Of a DNA stretch of 64,000 bases, positions 28,629 to 37,957 are shown piece by piece. How positions within the stretch are numbered: position 1 is the stretch's first letter; every line of letters begins with the position of its first letter. Location: the NCBI RefSeq assembly GCF_014803405.1, contig NZ_JACYFG010000038.1, positions 186,001 through 250,000 on the forward strand, given 5' to 3'. A program made the translations under genes and the position numbers. This stretch comes from Pelagicoccus enzymogenes. Lineage in GTDB: Bacteria > Verrucomicrobiota > Verrucomicrobiia > Opitutales > Opitutaceae. Under the pieces are notes generated by a model. The model did no database searches. It had not been told where the DNA came from and was given only the letters and a program-made list of their open reading frames with translations.

Positions 28629-29573
28629 CTAACGCCGCTTGGCTTCGGCAAGGATAGACATGATGGCCTTCTGGGTGTGGAGACGGTTTTCCGCCTCGTC
28701 GAAGATGACGGATTGCGGGCCGTAGAGCACGTCGGCCTGGGCTTCCATGTCCTTGTAGGCCGGAAGGTCGTGCATGAAGAGGGCGTCGGACTTGCCGCGC
28801 TTCATGAGGTCCGAGGTCACGGAGTACGGCTTCATCACGCGGATGCGGTCGACCGACTCTTCCTCTTGGCCCATGCTAACCCAAGTGTCGGTGTAGAGCA
28901 CGTCCGCGTCCTTAGCGGCTTCTTCGGGATCCTTGGTAAAACTCCAGGTCGGCGCGAAACCGCTGTCCGCCAGCGTCTTCTGGATGTCTTCGCCCGGCTC
29001 GTAGCCTTCCGGACCGGCCAACACGAGCTCCATGCCGAACATGGCCGCGCCGAGGATCCAGGAGTTGGCGATGTTGTTGGCCGTGTCGCCGAAGTAAGCG
29101 AGCTTCTTGCCCTTGAGCGACTCGAGAAAGTTAGTCCCGTCCGCCCAACGCTCCGCCATGGTGAAGGCGTCGGTGAAGATCTGGCAGGGATGCAGGTAGT
29201 CGGTCAGGGCGTTGATCACCGGCACGCTGCCGAGCTCCGCCAGCTGCTCGATTTCGGACTGCTCGTAGGTGCGCACGATGAGGCCGTGCACGAAACGCGA
29301 AAGCACGTTGGCCGTGTCGTAGATCGATTCGCCGCGACCGAGCTGGATGTCGTTTTTGTTGAGGAAGATCGGATGGCCGCCCAACTCATGGATGCCCACG
29401 TCGAAGGAAACTCGCGTACGGGTACTGGACTTGGAGAATATCATGGCCCAAGTCTGGCCCTTGAGGGTCGGAGGCGTGTGGCGACCGCGCCCCTGCTTGA
29501 GGGCGTGGGCCAGCGTGAAGACCTCGGCGGCCTGACTGAGAGTAAAATCAGTTTCCTTGAGAAAATGCTGCAT
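28629..29573 (-). CDS. argF: Ornithine (or N-acylornithine) carbamoyltransferase
   Basis: 314 residues from the ATG at 29573; the frame continues upstream only as argD-overlapping sequence. Carbamoyl-phosphate motif SKSSTRTRVSF, HPCQ at the substrate site and the ornithine loop DTWVSMGQE are present. The usual HCLP motif of ornithine carbamoyltransferases appears here as MHDLPAY, so the conserved Cys is replaced by Asp. The SMG loop favours ornithine over acetylornithine. It lies between argD and argG in the arg cluster. Confidence 0.92.
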   Translation of the reverse strand: MQHFLKETDFTLSQAAEVFTLAHALKQGRGRHTPPTLKGQTWAMIFSKSSTRTRVSFDVGIHELGGHPIFLNKNDIQLGRGESIYDTANVLSRFVHGLIVRTYEQSEIEQLAELGSVPVINALTDYLHPCQIFTDAFTMAERWADGTNFLESLKGKKLAYFGDTANNIANSWILGAAMFGMELVLAGPEGYEPGEDIQKTLADSGFAPTWSFTKDPEEAAKDADVLYTDTWVSMGQEEESVDRIRVMKPYSVTSDLMKRGKSDALFMHDLPAYKDMEAQADVLYGPQSVIFDEAENRLHTQKAIMSILAEAKRR

Positions 29574-29607
29574 GAATAAGTGTTGGTTTTCGGGTATCGG
29601 GTAAGGG

Positions 29608-30834
29608 TTAGACGGCAGCTGCGAATTCAACTGCCCGGGCGGCGACGACTTCCTTGACGATCGCCAGTGCGGCATCGATATCGGCCTTGGTCGCAATGAG
29701 CGGCGGCAAGAAACGGATCACGTTTCCACCTGCCGGCGGAACGACCAGTCCAGCGGCCCGGATCTTGGTAACCATCTCGAAAGGCAGTTCCGCGATCTGG
29801 ATACCGAGCATGTAGCCCTGCCCCCGTACGTCCAAAACGTAGTCGGGAAACTCTGCCTGCAGCGCTTCTAGCTGCTCCAGGAAGTAAGCGCCGTTTTCCG
29901 TCACCTTTTGCAGCAGCTTCTCGTCCTCCAAAACAGAGATCGTTTCCAAGGCCGCCGCGCAAATGAGCGGAGTGCCGCCAAAGGTAGTGCCATGGGAACC
30001 GGGCCCGAAGAGGGCCGCATGTTTGTCATCCATCCAAACGGCGCCGATAGGTACGCCACCGCCGAGGCCCTTGGCCATGCCGATCGCATCCGGCCGGATG
30101 CCTGCCTTCTCGAAAGCGAAGAATGTGCCAGACCGTCCAGCCCCACACTGCACCTCGTCGATGAGCAAGAGGATGCCCTTCTCGTCGCATAGCTTGCGCA
30201 AGCCTTGCAGGAACTCCACGGAGCACGGATTGATACCGCCCTCGCCCTGGATCGTTTCCACGAAGATGGCGGAGGTGGAGTCGTCTACTTTGTCGGCAAA
30301 AGCCTGCAAGTCGTTGAGCGGAGCTGACTCGAAGCCGGGTACCAAAGGACGGAAGCCGCCTTGGATCTTCTCCTGGGGGGTCGCGCTCATGCCACCAAAG
30401 GTCCGTCCATGGAAGGCCCTTTCCGCCACGATCACCTTGAACTGCTTGCCCTCTTCTCCTGACTTCGCCTTGCCGTAGAGACGCGACAGCTTGATCAGCG
30501 CTTCATTCGCTTCCGCGCCGCTGTTGCAGAAGAAGACCTTGCCTCCCCCGCCCGCGAGCTGGTTCAGCTTCGCGGCGAGCTGAGCTTGCTTCTCGTTCCG
30601 GTAAAGGTTGCTGATATGGATCAGGCTTTCGGCCTGTGATTGGATCGCGGATACAAGTCGTGGGTGACTGTGACCCAAAGTGAGCACTGCGATCCCAGAG
30701 CAGAAGTCGATGTACTCCCTATCCGTATCATCCCACACGCGCACACCGCGGCCACGGGTAAACGTGATAGGCGGCAACCCATAGTTGCCGAGTACATTAT
30801 CCTTATAAAGCTGCTCGGTGTTTTGTGTAGTCAT
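29608..30834 (-). CDS. argD: Acetylornithine aminotransferase (class III PLP enzyme)
   Basis: 408 residues. Class III aminotransferase features: GHSHPRLVSAI, NSGAEANEALIKLSR, FHGRTFG, the PLP-binding LLIDEVQCGAGRSGTFFAFE, and the active Lys in IGMAKGLGGGVPIGAV. It converts N-acetylglutamate semialdehyde to N-acetylornithine. Located between argB and argF, consistent with ArgD rather than GabT or RocD. Confidence 0.95.
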   Translation of the reverse strand: MTTQNTEQLYKDNVLGNYGLPPITFTRGRGVRVWDDTDREYIDFCSGIAVLTLGHSHPRLVSAIQSQAESLIHISNLYRNEKQAQLAAKLNQLAGGGGKVFFCNSGAEANEALIKLSRLYGKAKSGEEGKQFKVIVAERAFHGRTFGGMSATPQEKIQGGFRPLVPGFESAPLNDLQAFADKVDDSTSAIFVETIQGEGGINPCSVEFLQGLRKLCDEKGILLLIDEVQCGAGRSGTFFAFEKAGIRPDAIGMAKGLGGGVPIGAVWMDDKHAALFGPGSHGTTFGGTPLICAAALETISVLEDEKLLQKVTENGAYFLEQLEALQAEFPDYVLDVRGQGYMLGIQIAELPFEMVTKIRAAGLVVPPAGGNVIRFLPPLIATKADIDAALAIVKEVVAARAVEFAAAV

Positions 30835-30863
30835 GATGATATATTTAACGTTGGAAAATTATT

Positions 30864-30947
30864 AAACCACAGATGGCTCAGATTATGGGGGATCCAGTGA
30901 AGAGACCTATTAGATTCGATCTGAGAAAATCTGTGTTATCTGTGGTT
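30864..30947. repeat. Long imperfect inverted repeat (ACCACAGAT family)
   Basis: Begins AAACCACAGATGGCTCAGAT and ends AATCTGTGTTATCTGTGGTT; the ends pair. It occupies the argB-argD gap. Same family as 28540-28612. Confidence 0.75.
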
Positions 30948-30965
30948 CGAACTAATCTGCTCAAA

Positions 30966-31844
30966 TCAATGGCAGATTTCGGTGCCGATACCCTTGTCGG
31001 TAAAGATTTCGAGGAGGAGACTGTGCGGCAGACGGCCGTCGATGAAGTGCACGCGGTGTACTCCGGCGTCGAGGGCTTTGACCGCGCTCTCAACCTTGGG
31101 AAGCATGCCGGCGCTGATGGTTCCGTTTTTCTTGAGCTTATCGACTTGGTTCACCTTCAAAGTAGAAATAAGCGTATCCAAATTCTTGGGATCGGAAAGA
31201 AGACCTGGAACGTCGCTCATGTAAACGAGGCGGCGTGCCCGCAAAGCGCTGGCCACGCAAGCTGCCGCAACGTCGGCGTTCACGTTGTAGAGCTGCCCAT
31301 TGTCATCGATCGCGACTGGCGAGATCACCGGCGTGTAACCGTCCTTGATGGCCTTCTTAATAATCTTAGCCTTCACGGTTGTGATGTTTCCCACGAAGCC
31401 AAGATCAACGGGATCGCCATGCACATCCGTGTCCAACTTTTCACATTGCAGCACGTTCTCACCAGGAATGCCGAGCGGGTGATCCTTGCGAACCTGCAAC
31501 ATCTCGCAGACTTCACTATTGACCTGTCCGCTCAAAACATCGCGCACGACCTTGACCGACTCCCCGTCCGTGTAGCGTAGACCGTTTACGAACTTCGTTT
31601 CGATACCTTGATCTGCGAGCGCCCGACTGATGGCCTTGCCGCCACCATGAACCACCACCGCATGAATTCCCACTGCGGAGAGAAAAGCGATGTCACCAGC
31701 GACTCGGGCCCGGATTTCCGGATCCGGATCGTCCATGAAACTGCCGCCGTATTTAACAACGAAGGTAGAGCCACGGAAGTTCTGCACGTAAGGCAGAGCT
31801 TCAACCAATACAGCCGCTTTGGAAATGATTTCCTGCATGTTCAT
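30966..31844 (-). CDS. argB: Acetylglutamate kinase
   Basis: 292 residues from the ATG at 31844 (an ATG at 31838 is also possible). Amino-acid-kinase motifs: [12 protein letters not shown] near the start, [11 protein letters not shown], and the C-terminal [19 protein letters not shown], which is characteristic of ArgB. It phosphorylates N-acetylglutamate. Whether it is arginine-inhibited cannot be decided, but it lacks the long N-terminal helix expected of hexameric feedback-sensitive forms only in part, so this is left open. Confidence 0.95.
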   Translation of the reverse strand: MNMQEIISKAAVLVEALPYVQNFRGSTFVVKYGGSFMDDPDPEIRARVAGDIAFLSAVGIHAVVVHGGGKAISRALADQGIETKFVNGLRYTDGESVKVVRDVLSGQVNSEVCEMLQVRKDHPLGIPGENVLQCEKLDTDVHGDPVDLGFVGNITTVKAKIIKKAIKDGYTPVISPVAIDDNGQLYNVNADVAAACVASALRARRLVYMSDVPGLLSDPKNLDTLISTLKVNQVDKLKKNGTISAGMLPKVESAVKALDAGVHRVHFIDGRLPHSLLLEIFTDKGIGTEICH

Positions 31845-31883
31845 AGATTTAGGATAAAAGGATGATCGGGTTTTGCATTCGAT

Positions 31884-31965
31884 GCCCACGAAGGGCACTA
31901 AGTATCACTAAGATACTCTTTTGGTAATATACTAATATTCGTGTCTCTTCGTGAACTTAGCGGGC
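31884..31965. repeat. Long imperfect inverted repeat (CCCACGAAGGGCAC family)
   Basis: Begins GCCCACGAAGGGCACTAAG and ends CTTCGTGAACTTAGCGGGC with an AT-rich centre. It fills the argJ-argB gap. A second, better-conserved member lies at 60379-60460. Confidence 0.75.
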
Positions 31966-31972
31966 AAAAAGA

Positions 31973-33193
31973 CTACTCGCTCTTGTTGAAGTCGACGTAG
32001 CCTTCCGTTAGGTCGCTGGCACGGAGGCGATAGTTCGCTTCTCCGGCGTGCATGTTGATATGGATGGTGAAGCGTTTGGCGCTCACTACCTCTTTCCACT
32101 TAGGTTTGTTTTCAGGTATCGGGGTTCCGGATACGAGGGCTGGCACTTCGCCATAGGAAATGTCGATCCTTTCTGGATCGAACTCGGAATCCGCGTAACC
32201 GAGAGCATCCATGAGACGCCCCCAGTTCGGATCGTTTCCAAACCACGAGGTCTTGACCAACAAAGAGTTACCTATGCAGCGAGCAATGCTTTCCGCACCC
32301 GCTTCCGTGTCCGCTCCGCTGATGAGAAGCTCCACCACCTTGGTGATACGTTCCCCGTCAGCTACAATCTTGTCAGCCAAGTTATCGCAGATGAGGAAAA
32401 GGGCTTCCTTGAAAGCTTCGCGCGTTTCGTCGCAAAGAGCGACGCCGGATTCGCCGTTGGCAAGAACCAACACCGTGTCGTTCGTGCTCATGTCCCCGTC
32501 GACTGTGATGGCGTTAAAGGTGTGCTTCACAGCTTCGGAAAGCAGAGTCTTCAACTCCGCGCTCTCGGCAGCAATATCGGTGGTGATGAAGGCCAACATG
32601 GTTGCCATGTTGGGCTGAATCATGCCCGCGCCCTTGGCAGAGCCTGCGAGGGTGACGGTCTTGCCGTCTACTTCGAAAGTGGCGGTACAGGTTTTCTTAC
32701 GCGTATCCGAGGTAAGGATACAGTTCGAAAAACTTTCGCCATCAGTGTCGCCTGCAACGATTCCAGCGCCCGACTTGGCGATGGCTGGAGAAATGCGATC
32801 CATCGGCAGCAAATCCCCGATCCGCCCCGTCGAGCAAACGAGGAAACTGTTCGCTGCGACTTCGCAAGCGGTAGCCGCTTGATCCGCCATGGCCTTGGCG
32901 TCGATCTTACCTTGTTCGCCGGTACAGGCGTTGGCATTGCCACTGTTGGCTATGATTCCATGGATTGCCTTACTGGAGCTCAACACGCTTTCGCAGAGCA
33001 GCACCGGAGCAGCCTTGACCCGGTTTTTGGTGAAGACACCGGCTGCGGCACAGGGAGTCTTTGAAAAAACAATTCCTGTATCCAACCGGTCATTACCTTT
33101 TCGTCGTATGTCAGCTGAAACTCCATTGGCAAAGAACCCTTTGGGGTCCGTTACTCCTGCGGTGTTAGGCGTGAAGTTAATTTCGTGTGACAT
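31973..33193 (-). CDS. argJ: Glutamate N-acetyltransferase / amino-acid acetyltransferase (ornithine acetyltransferase)
   Basis: 406 residues, standard length. The self-cleavage region KGAGMIQPNMATMLAFITTD is intact; cleavage occurs before the Thr in ATML. FTKNRVKAAPV and the substrate segment NSGNANACTG are present. It recycles the acetyl group from acetylornithine to glutamate, so this organism may not need a separate ArgA. Second gene of the arg operon. Confidence 0.96.
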   Translation of the reverse strand: MSHEINFTPNTAGVTDPKGFFANGVSADIRRKGNDRLDTGIVFSKTPCAAAGVFTKNRVKAAPVLLCESVLSSSKAIHGIIANSGNANACTGEQGKIDAKAMADQAATACEVAANSFLVCSTGRIGDLLPMDRISPAIAKSGAGIVAGDTDGESFSNCILTSDTRKKTCTATFEVDGKTVTLAGSAKGAGMIQPNMATMLAFITTDIAAESAELKTLLSEAVKHTFNAITVDGDMSTNDTVLVLANGESGVALCDETREAFKEALFLICDNLADKIVADGERITKVVELLISGADTEAGAESIARCIGNSLLVKTSWFGNDPNWGRLMDALGYADSEFDPERIDISYGEVPALVSGTPIPENKPKWKEVVSAKRFTIHINMHAGEANYRLRASDLTEGYVDFNKSE

Positions 33194-33213
33194 AAAAAGT
33201 ATTCGCTTGGATT

Positions 33214-34239
33214 CTAGATAAGTCCGGTCGTTTCGTCCCAGCCTTGCCAGAGGTTGAGAATCTGGATGGCTTGGCCGCTGGCGCCCTTGACGAGGTTGTC
33301 TTCTGCCGAAGTTATGACGAAGTTGCCAGTCCGATCGTCTTTGACCGCTGAAATATCTACCCGATTGGTACCTACCACATACTTGGTTTCGGGCCGCGTA
33401 TCAGCTGGAAGGATACAGACGAAGGGCTTGTCCGCATAGGCCTTCTTCCACTCGGCATAAAGCTGCTCGATGGTGGAGCCGTTCGAGGGTACGGTAATGG
33501 TGGTGGCGATGCCCCGATTCATGGGCGCGAGGTGCGGGTTGAACTGGATGATCACCTTGTCGCCTGCCGCAGCGCTGAGTTGCTCCTCAATTTCCGAAAG
33601 GTGCCGGTGCTTGGGCACTCCGTAAGCCTTGGAGCTTTCATTCACTTCGCAGAAAGAGAAGGCTTCCTTGCTCTGCTTGCCCGCGCCGCTGGTTCCGCTG
33701 TAGGAGTTGGCCACGATGTGCTCTTGGCTAACGATGCCCGCTTTCACGAGCGGAAGCAGCGGGATCAAGATGCTGGTCGGATAACAACCTGGGCAGGCGA
33801 AAAGGTCTTTTTCTTTCCACGACGCATCGGAAAGTTCAGGCATCACGTATTGGGACCGGCTGAGCAGCTCCACATCCGGGTGGGCCGCGCCATAAAATTC
33901 TTCGTAAGTCGCGGGATCGGCGATGCGGAAGTCGGCGCTGAGGTCGATGACCTTCTTGCCCGCGTCTACCAAGTGCCGCGCATACTCGGCGGCGGCTCCG
34001 TGCGGAAGGGCGAGGAAGGCGACGTCGATGTCTTCCCGAGCCGCCAATTCAGCGGGATCGGAGTTTTCGAAGAGCATGTCGTCGAGCACTCCCCGCATAG
34101 CAGGGATGACGGAGCTGACCGGTTGGCCGGCTTTGCTCCGCGAGGTGACGGCCTTGAGCGTCACCTTCGGGTGAGCTGCGAGGAGTTTGACTAGGATTTC
34201 TCCTCCGTATCCGGAGGCGCCTACGATGGCTGCGTTCAT
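33214..34239 (-). CDS. argC: N-acetyl-gamma-glutamyl-phosphate reductase
   Basis: 341 residues. NADP-binding start MNAAIVGASGYGGEILVKLL and the catalytic Cys in FACPGCYPTS are clear; HRHLSEIEEQL follows as expected. It reduces acetylglutamyl phosphate to the semialdehyde. First gene of the minus-strand cluster argC-J-B-D-F-G. The 164-bp gap to rpsI must hold the operon promoter. Confidence 0.96.
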   Translation of the reverse strand: MNAAIVGASGYGGEILVKLLAAHPKVTLKAVTSRSKAGQPVSSVIPAMRGVLDDMLFENSDPAELAAREDIDVAFLALPHGAAAEYARHLVDAGKKVIDLSADFRIADPATYEEFYGAAHPDVELLSRSQYVMPELSDASWKEKDLFACPGCYPTSILIPLLPLVKAGIVSQEHIVANSYSGTSGAGKQSKEAFSFCEVNESSKAYGVPKHRHLSEIEEQLSAAAGDKVIIQFNPHLAPMNRGIATTITVPSNGSTIEQLYAEWKKAYADKPFVCILPADTRPETKYVVGTNRVDISAVKDDRTGNFVITSAEDNLVKGASGQAIQILNLWQGWDETTGLI

Positions 34240-34346
34240 TGATAGAAAAAGTTGGATACAGGAAGGCCGTCTAGCGGTAGCGGTCGCTTCCTACGGGAAA
34301 ATGAATTGTGAGAGAAAAGGCAAAAGTGCCTGAGTTGAGAATAGAA

Positions 34347-34379
34347 GAAGCCCTCATGGCGCGAACCAGTGAGGGCTTC
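34347..34379 (-). terminator. Probable terminator of rplM-rpsI
   Basis: GAAGCCCTCA ... TGAGGGCTTC, a 10-bp perfect stem about 25 bases after the rpsI stop. On the minus strand it is followed by a broken T-rich stretch (TTCTATTCT), so it may be a weaker intrinsic terminator before argC. Confidence 0.65.
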
Positions 34380-34403
34380 CGAAAAATTCTGCTGATAAGC
34401 GGA

Positions 34404-34802
34404 TTAACGCTTGGAGAACTGGAACTTCTTACGTGCCCCTGGCTGACCGGCCTTCTTACGTTCCTTCATGCGTGGGTCGCGAGTGAGCAAACCAGCTTGC
34501 TTGAGTGGGGAACGGAGCTCGCCGTCGAGCTTGAGGAGGGCGCGAGCGATACCGAGGGAGATTGCGCCAGCTTGTCCGCTGTCGCCGCCACCTTGTACCT
34601 TAGCGATGATGTCGACCTTGTCCTTGAGCTCAGCAGTTGCGAGCGGGGAGAGGGCGATGCGCTTGAAGTTGTCGTGCGAGAAAAAGGCTTCGCTTTCCTT
34701 GCCGTTCACTACGATCTTGCCGGTTCCTTCTTGGAGACGAACGCGAGCAACAGCAGTTTTACGACGGCCAGTGCCTAGAAATACGTTTGATTCAACGGAC
34801 AT
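34404..34802 (-). CDS. rpsI: 30S ribosomal protein S9
   Basis: 132 residues. GTGRRKTAVARVRLQEGTGK near the start and the C-terminal DPRMKERKKAGQPGARKKFQFSKR (positions 109-132, in part) are diagnostic, with the terminal KR tail that reaches the P-site tRNA. Follows rplM at 14 bp, the usual bacterial pair. Confidence 0.98.
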   Translation of the reverse strand: MSVESNVFLGTGRRKTAVARVRLQEGTGKIVVNGKESEAFFSHDNFKRIALSPLATAELKDKVDIIAKVQGGGDSGQAGAISLGIARALLKLDGELRSPLKQAGLLTRDPRMKERKKAGQPGARKKFQFSKR

Positions 34803-34816
34803 GTGTTAAGAGCGGT

Positions 34817-35245
34817 TTAGAGGGAAATTGCCTCTGGGTTTTGTGCTTCGTGTGGGTGCGACTCGCCAGCGTATACCTTGAGCTTGGTGAGCATCTTGCG
34901 AGCGAGGCGGTTCTTTGGGAGCATACCCTTGACTGCGTGCTTGACGACGAAGTCTGGCTGACGCTCTTGCATCTGCGCGACGCTGAGGCGCTTTTCTCCA
35001 CCGACGTAACCACTGTAGAACATGTATTGCTTCTGCTCTTCCTTCTTACCAGTGAGGGCGATCTTGTCGGCGTTGATCACGACAACGAAGTCACCTGTGT
35101 CCACGTGAGGAGTGTAGGTCGGCTTGTTGCGGCCACGTAGAATGTTTGCGATCTTCACAGACAGACGTCCGAGTACCTGATCCTTGGCGTCGATCACGTA
35201 CCAGTTGCGTTGTACTGTTTCCTGTTTGGCTAGAAATGTTTTCAT
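34817..35245 (-). CDS. rplM: 50S ribosomal protein L13
   Basis: 142 residues from the ATG at 35245. [20 protein letters not shown] and the [18 protein letters not shown] segment are diagnostic of L13, as is [15 protein letters not shown]. The frame's upstream extension to 35272 lies in the leader. First gene of the rplM-rpsI operon. Confidence 0.98.
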   Translation of the reverse strand: MKTFLAKQETVQRNWYVIDAKDQVLGRLSVKIANILRGRNKPTYTPHVDTGDFVVVINADKIALTGKKEEQKQYMFYSGYVGGEKRLSVAQMQERQPDFVVKHAVKGMLPKNRLARKMLTKLKVYAGESHPHEAQNPEAISL

Positions 35246-35269
35246 CGGATTTCGAGAAAAAGAGCAAAA

Positions 35270-35298
35270 CACCTAGCCTGCGCCGGAGCCTTGTCAAT
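35270..35298 (-). promoter_or_regulatory. Probable sigma-70 promoter of rplM-rpsI
   Basis: On the minus strand a perfect TTGACA (-35, 35293-35298) stands 17 bases before a weaker -10-like TAGGTG (35270-35275). Transcription would begin about 20 bases before the rplM ATG. Confidence 0.5.
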
Positions 35299-35332
35299 GG
35301 TTTACTGAATTAATTTTGCTCCCTTCCGCAGG

Positions 35333-36007
35333 CTAAAATCGGAGCTGAAAGGAGGCGCTTCCGTATAAGTTGCTGTCAGGGACGCCCAAGCCGAAGTCGT
35401 TGTCGTCGTAGTGCAGCCCCAAGGAAAGCGACGAGGACCGACTCAGCTCGACTGGGTAGACAAGGTCCACCCCAAAATAACGGTAGTCCCGATTTGCGTC
35501 CGAATAGCCAAGCCTTCCCGTGGCCTCGAAGGGAAAACCTTCCAAGGGCACCGCCACCGTAGCCGCGGCCTCCACGAACAGCTCCCGCGTATCGAAGTCC
35601 TTGTATATATATATTGAGGGAGAGACCGTTCCCAATTCCCCGAAGAGCCCTAGATAGACTTCGTCTGTACCGGCCCTGCCGGAATGCTCATGGCGGATTC
35701 CTCCGAAATCGAGCCCCCATTTGTCTGCTACCGGCCAGCCATAACCCGCGTACAAGTCAACTTCGTCGCCGTAGAAGTTAGGGCTGCCTTTCTTTTCCAA
35801 AGGCAAGGCCGCCCAAGCCCCCACATAAAAACCGCCTTCCGCGTACTCGATGGAGGGAAACCAAGTCAGGTCCGCCGCCTTGATGCCTCGATCCAGGTAA
35901 GCGCTCTGCACCTTCACTTCCGTGGAAAATTCTCCCCCGAAGGCTCCCGCGCAAACGAAGGGCAGCATGGTTAGGCAGAGACGGGAAAGGAGGCGATCGG
36001 CTTTCAT
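35333..36007 (-). CDS. Outer-membrane beta-barrel protein (TorF-like putative porin)
   Basis: 224 residues from the ATG at 36007. Signal peptide (LLSRLCLTMLPFVCAGAFG), then alternating strands: EVKVQSAYLDRGIKAADLTW, GGFYVGAWAALPL, EVDLYAGYGWPV, ending with GSASFQLRF and a terminal Phe. The pattern 'FYVGxWAS/A ... EVDLYxGY' resembles the TIGR02001/TorF family. No transport substrate is known for the family. It is a single gene between rplM and a divergent DUF423 gene. Confidence 0.65.
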   Translation of the reverse strand: MKADRLLSRLCLTMLPFVCAGAFGGEFSTEVKVQSAYLDRGIKAADLTWFPSIEYAEGGFYVGAWAALPLEKKGSPNFYGDEVDLYAGYGWPVADKWGLDFGGIRHEHSGRAGTDEVYLGLFGELGTVSPSIYIYKDFDTRELFVEAAATVAVPLEGFPFEATGRLGYSDANRDYRYFGVDLVYPVELSRSSSLSLGLHYDDNDFGLGVPDSNLYGSASFQLRF

Positions 36008-36074
36008 TCGGAGAAAATAGGTTTGGGCTACGGGTCCTAAGGAATCAATGTCGCCCGGAACAGCAAGTATTCGC

Positions 36075-36443
36075 ATGTCCCAGCCCGCCAAATTCCGTCT
36101 CAACCTTTCCGCACTCATCGCCGCCGCCGGCATCGGCCTCGGAGCCTTCGGCGCCCACGGCCTCAAGTCCCAGCTCGCCGCCAACGACAGCGTCAGCGCC
36201 TGGGAAACCGCCGTGCTCTACCACCTGGTCCACGCCGTCGCCCTCTTCGCCCTCGCCCTGCACGCCGACAAGCTGGCCGGCAAATGGGCCTACCGCCTCT
36301 GGGCCGTAGGTATCCTGCTCTTCTCCGGATCCCTCTACGCCCTCGCCCTCACCAAATGGAGCCTGCTCGGCCCCATCACCCCCCTAGGCGGCGTCGCCTT
36401 CATCGCCGGCTGGATCACGCTCATCTTCGAGAGCCGCAAGTAA
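36075..36443 (+). CDS. DUF423 (YgdD/TMEM256-like) small membrane protein
   Basis: 122 residues from the ATG at 36075, with four membrane helices. LSALIAAAGIGLGAFGAHGL and TAVLYHLVHAVALFALAL are characteristic of the family, as is the ending PLGGVAFIAGWITL. The function of the family is not established. Confidence 0.88.
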   Translation: MSQPAKFRLNLSALIAAAGIGLGAFGAHGLKSQLAANDSVSAWETAVLYHLVHAVALFALALHADKLAGKWAYRLWAVGILLFSGSLYALALTKWSLLGPITPLGGVAFIAGWITLIFESRK

Positions 36444-36449
36444 TTTCCC

Positions 36450-36517
36450 GTGGGAAGCGGCCTTGTGCCGCGATTTCCATTTACTGAATCCCTTCGCGGC
36501 ACAAGGCCGCTTCCTAC
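36450..36517. repeat. REPIN: inverted pair of family A hairpins
   Basis: GTGGGAAGCGGCCTTGTGCC (start of a GCGGC-CTTGT-GCCGC hairpin) at 36450-36474 and its inverted copy at 36495-36517, separated by 20 bases, in the gap between two co-oriented genes. Confidence 0.85.
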
Positions 36518-36529
36518 CTTCTCCCACCC

Positions 36530-37957
36530 ATGCAACCTGTCCGCCAGCCCCTCGCCCTCGAGCTCCCCGCTCCGCTCAAGCAAGCCCTGCTCGCCCTCGA
36601 AGCCGCCGGCGGGACCTGCCGCATCGTGGGCGGATCCGTGCGCGACGCCCTCCTCGGAATCGCCCCTAAGGACTTCGACGTGGAAGTCTACGGCCTCGAC
36701 CTGGAAACCATCGCCAGCGCCCTCGCGAAGCTGGGCCGCACCGACCTCGTGGGCAAAGCCTTCGCGGTGGTCAAGCTCTGGACCCATGGCGAGGAATACG
36801 ACTTCGCCATTCCCCGCCGCGAATCCAAATCCGGTTCCGGCCACCGCGGTTTCGTCATCGAAGCCGACGCCCATCTCAGCGAGGAGGAAGCCCTCAAGCG
36901 CCGCGACTTCACCATCAACGCCCTCCTCTACGACCACACGAGCGGCGAAGTCATCGACTACTTTGGCGGCCTAGCCGACCTGCAATCCCGCACCCTTCGC
37001 CACGTCAGCCCGGCCTTCAAGGAAGACCCGCTGCGCGTGCTGCGCGGCATGCAGTTCGCCGGCCGCTTCCAGATGGAGCTGCACGAGGAAACCGCGACCC
37101 TCTGCCAAGAGATCGGCCACGAGTTCTGGACCCTTGCCAAAGAGCGCATCTGGACCGAGTGGGAAAAATGGGCCCGCCGCTCCACCTCCCTCTCCCACGG
37201 CATGCGCGCCCTCGAAAAAAGCGGCTGGATCCGCTACTTCCCCCAGCTCAACGCCCTGCGCAACCTTCCCCAGGACCCCGAATGGCACCCGGAGGGCGAC
37301 ACCTGGACCCACACCCTCCACTGCCTCGACGCCCTCCAACGCGAAACCGACTGGAACAGCCTCCCCGAAAGCGAACGCGGTCCCCTCGCCTTCGGCACCC
37401 TCTGCCACGACCTCGGCAAGGCCCGCTGCACCCGCTGGGCCGAAAAACGAGGAGACATGCACTGGATCAGTCCCGGCCACGAAACCCAAAGCATCTGGCT
37501 GGCCGAGCAATTCTTCAACGCCATGCGAGCCCCCCACGAAATCCGCGACAAGGTCATGGGACTCGTCGGAAACCACCACTTTTTGAATACCGCCCCGGAA
37601 GGCGGACACAGCGACGCCTCCCTGCGCCGTCTTGCAAAACGCCTCACTCCCGCCACCACCCACGAGCTGGTCTACGTCATGGTAGCCGACCACCGAGGCC
37701 GTCCGCCCCTCATCTCCGAGGCCCAAGACTTGCGTATCGCTGAATTCAAGAAACGTATCCAAGAACTGGATCTCGAAAGCCACGCGCCCTTGCCCCTATT
37801 GCTCGGCCGCCACCTCATCGATCGCGGTCTCAAGCCCAGCCCGGACTTCAAGAGGATTCTCGACCGAGCCTACGAAGCCCAACTCGACGGAGCCTTCACT
37901 GACGAATCAACCGCCCTTGCCTGGCTCGTCGAAAACTGGTCAGCTCTCAATAGCTAA
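36530..37957 (+). CDS. cca: CCA-adding tRNA nucleotidyltransferase with HD domain
   Basis: 475 residues. Class II nucleotidyltransferase head: RIVGGSVRDALLG, then DFDVEVYG carrying the two metal-binding Asp, and RRDFTINALLYD. The flexible-loop/neck segment EDPLRVLRGMQFAGRFQ follows. The C-terminal half has an HD-type motif (GTLCHDLGKAR; GNHHF), as in bacterial multifunctional CCA enzymes. It adds or repairs the 3' CCA of tRNAs. The 3' end overlaps the convergent RidA gene by 11 bp. Confidence 0.9.
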   Translation: MQPVRQPLALELPAPLKQALLALEAAGGTCRIVGGSVRDALLGIAPKDFDVEVYGLDLETIASALAKLGRTDLVGKAFAVVKLWTHGEEYDFAIPRRESKSGSGHRGFVIEADAHLSEEEALKRRDFTINALLYDHTSGEVIDYFGGLADLQSRTLRHVSPAFKEDPLRVLRGMQFAGRFQMELHEETATLCQEIGHEFWTLAKERIWTEWEKWARRSTSLSHGMRALEKSGWIRYFPQLNALRNLPQDPEWHPEGDTWTHTLHCLDALQRETDWNSLPESERGPLAFGTLCHDLGKARCTRWAEKRGDMHWISPGHETQSIWLAEQFFNAMRAPHEIRDKVMGLVGNHHFLNTAPEGGHSDASLRRLAKRLTPATTHELVYVMVADHRGRPPLISEAQDLRIAEFKKRIQELDLESHAPLPLLLGRHLIDRGLKPSPDFKRILDRAYEAQLDGAFTDESTALAWLVENWSALNS

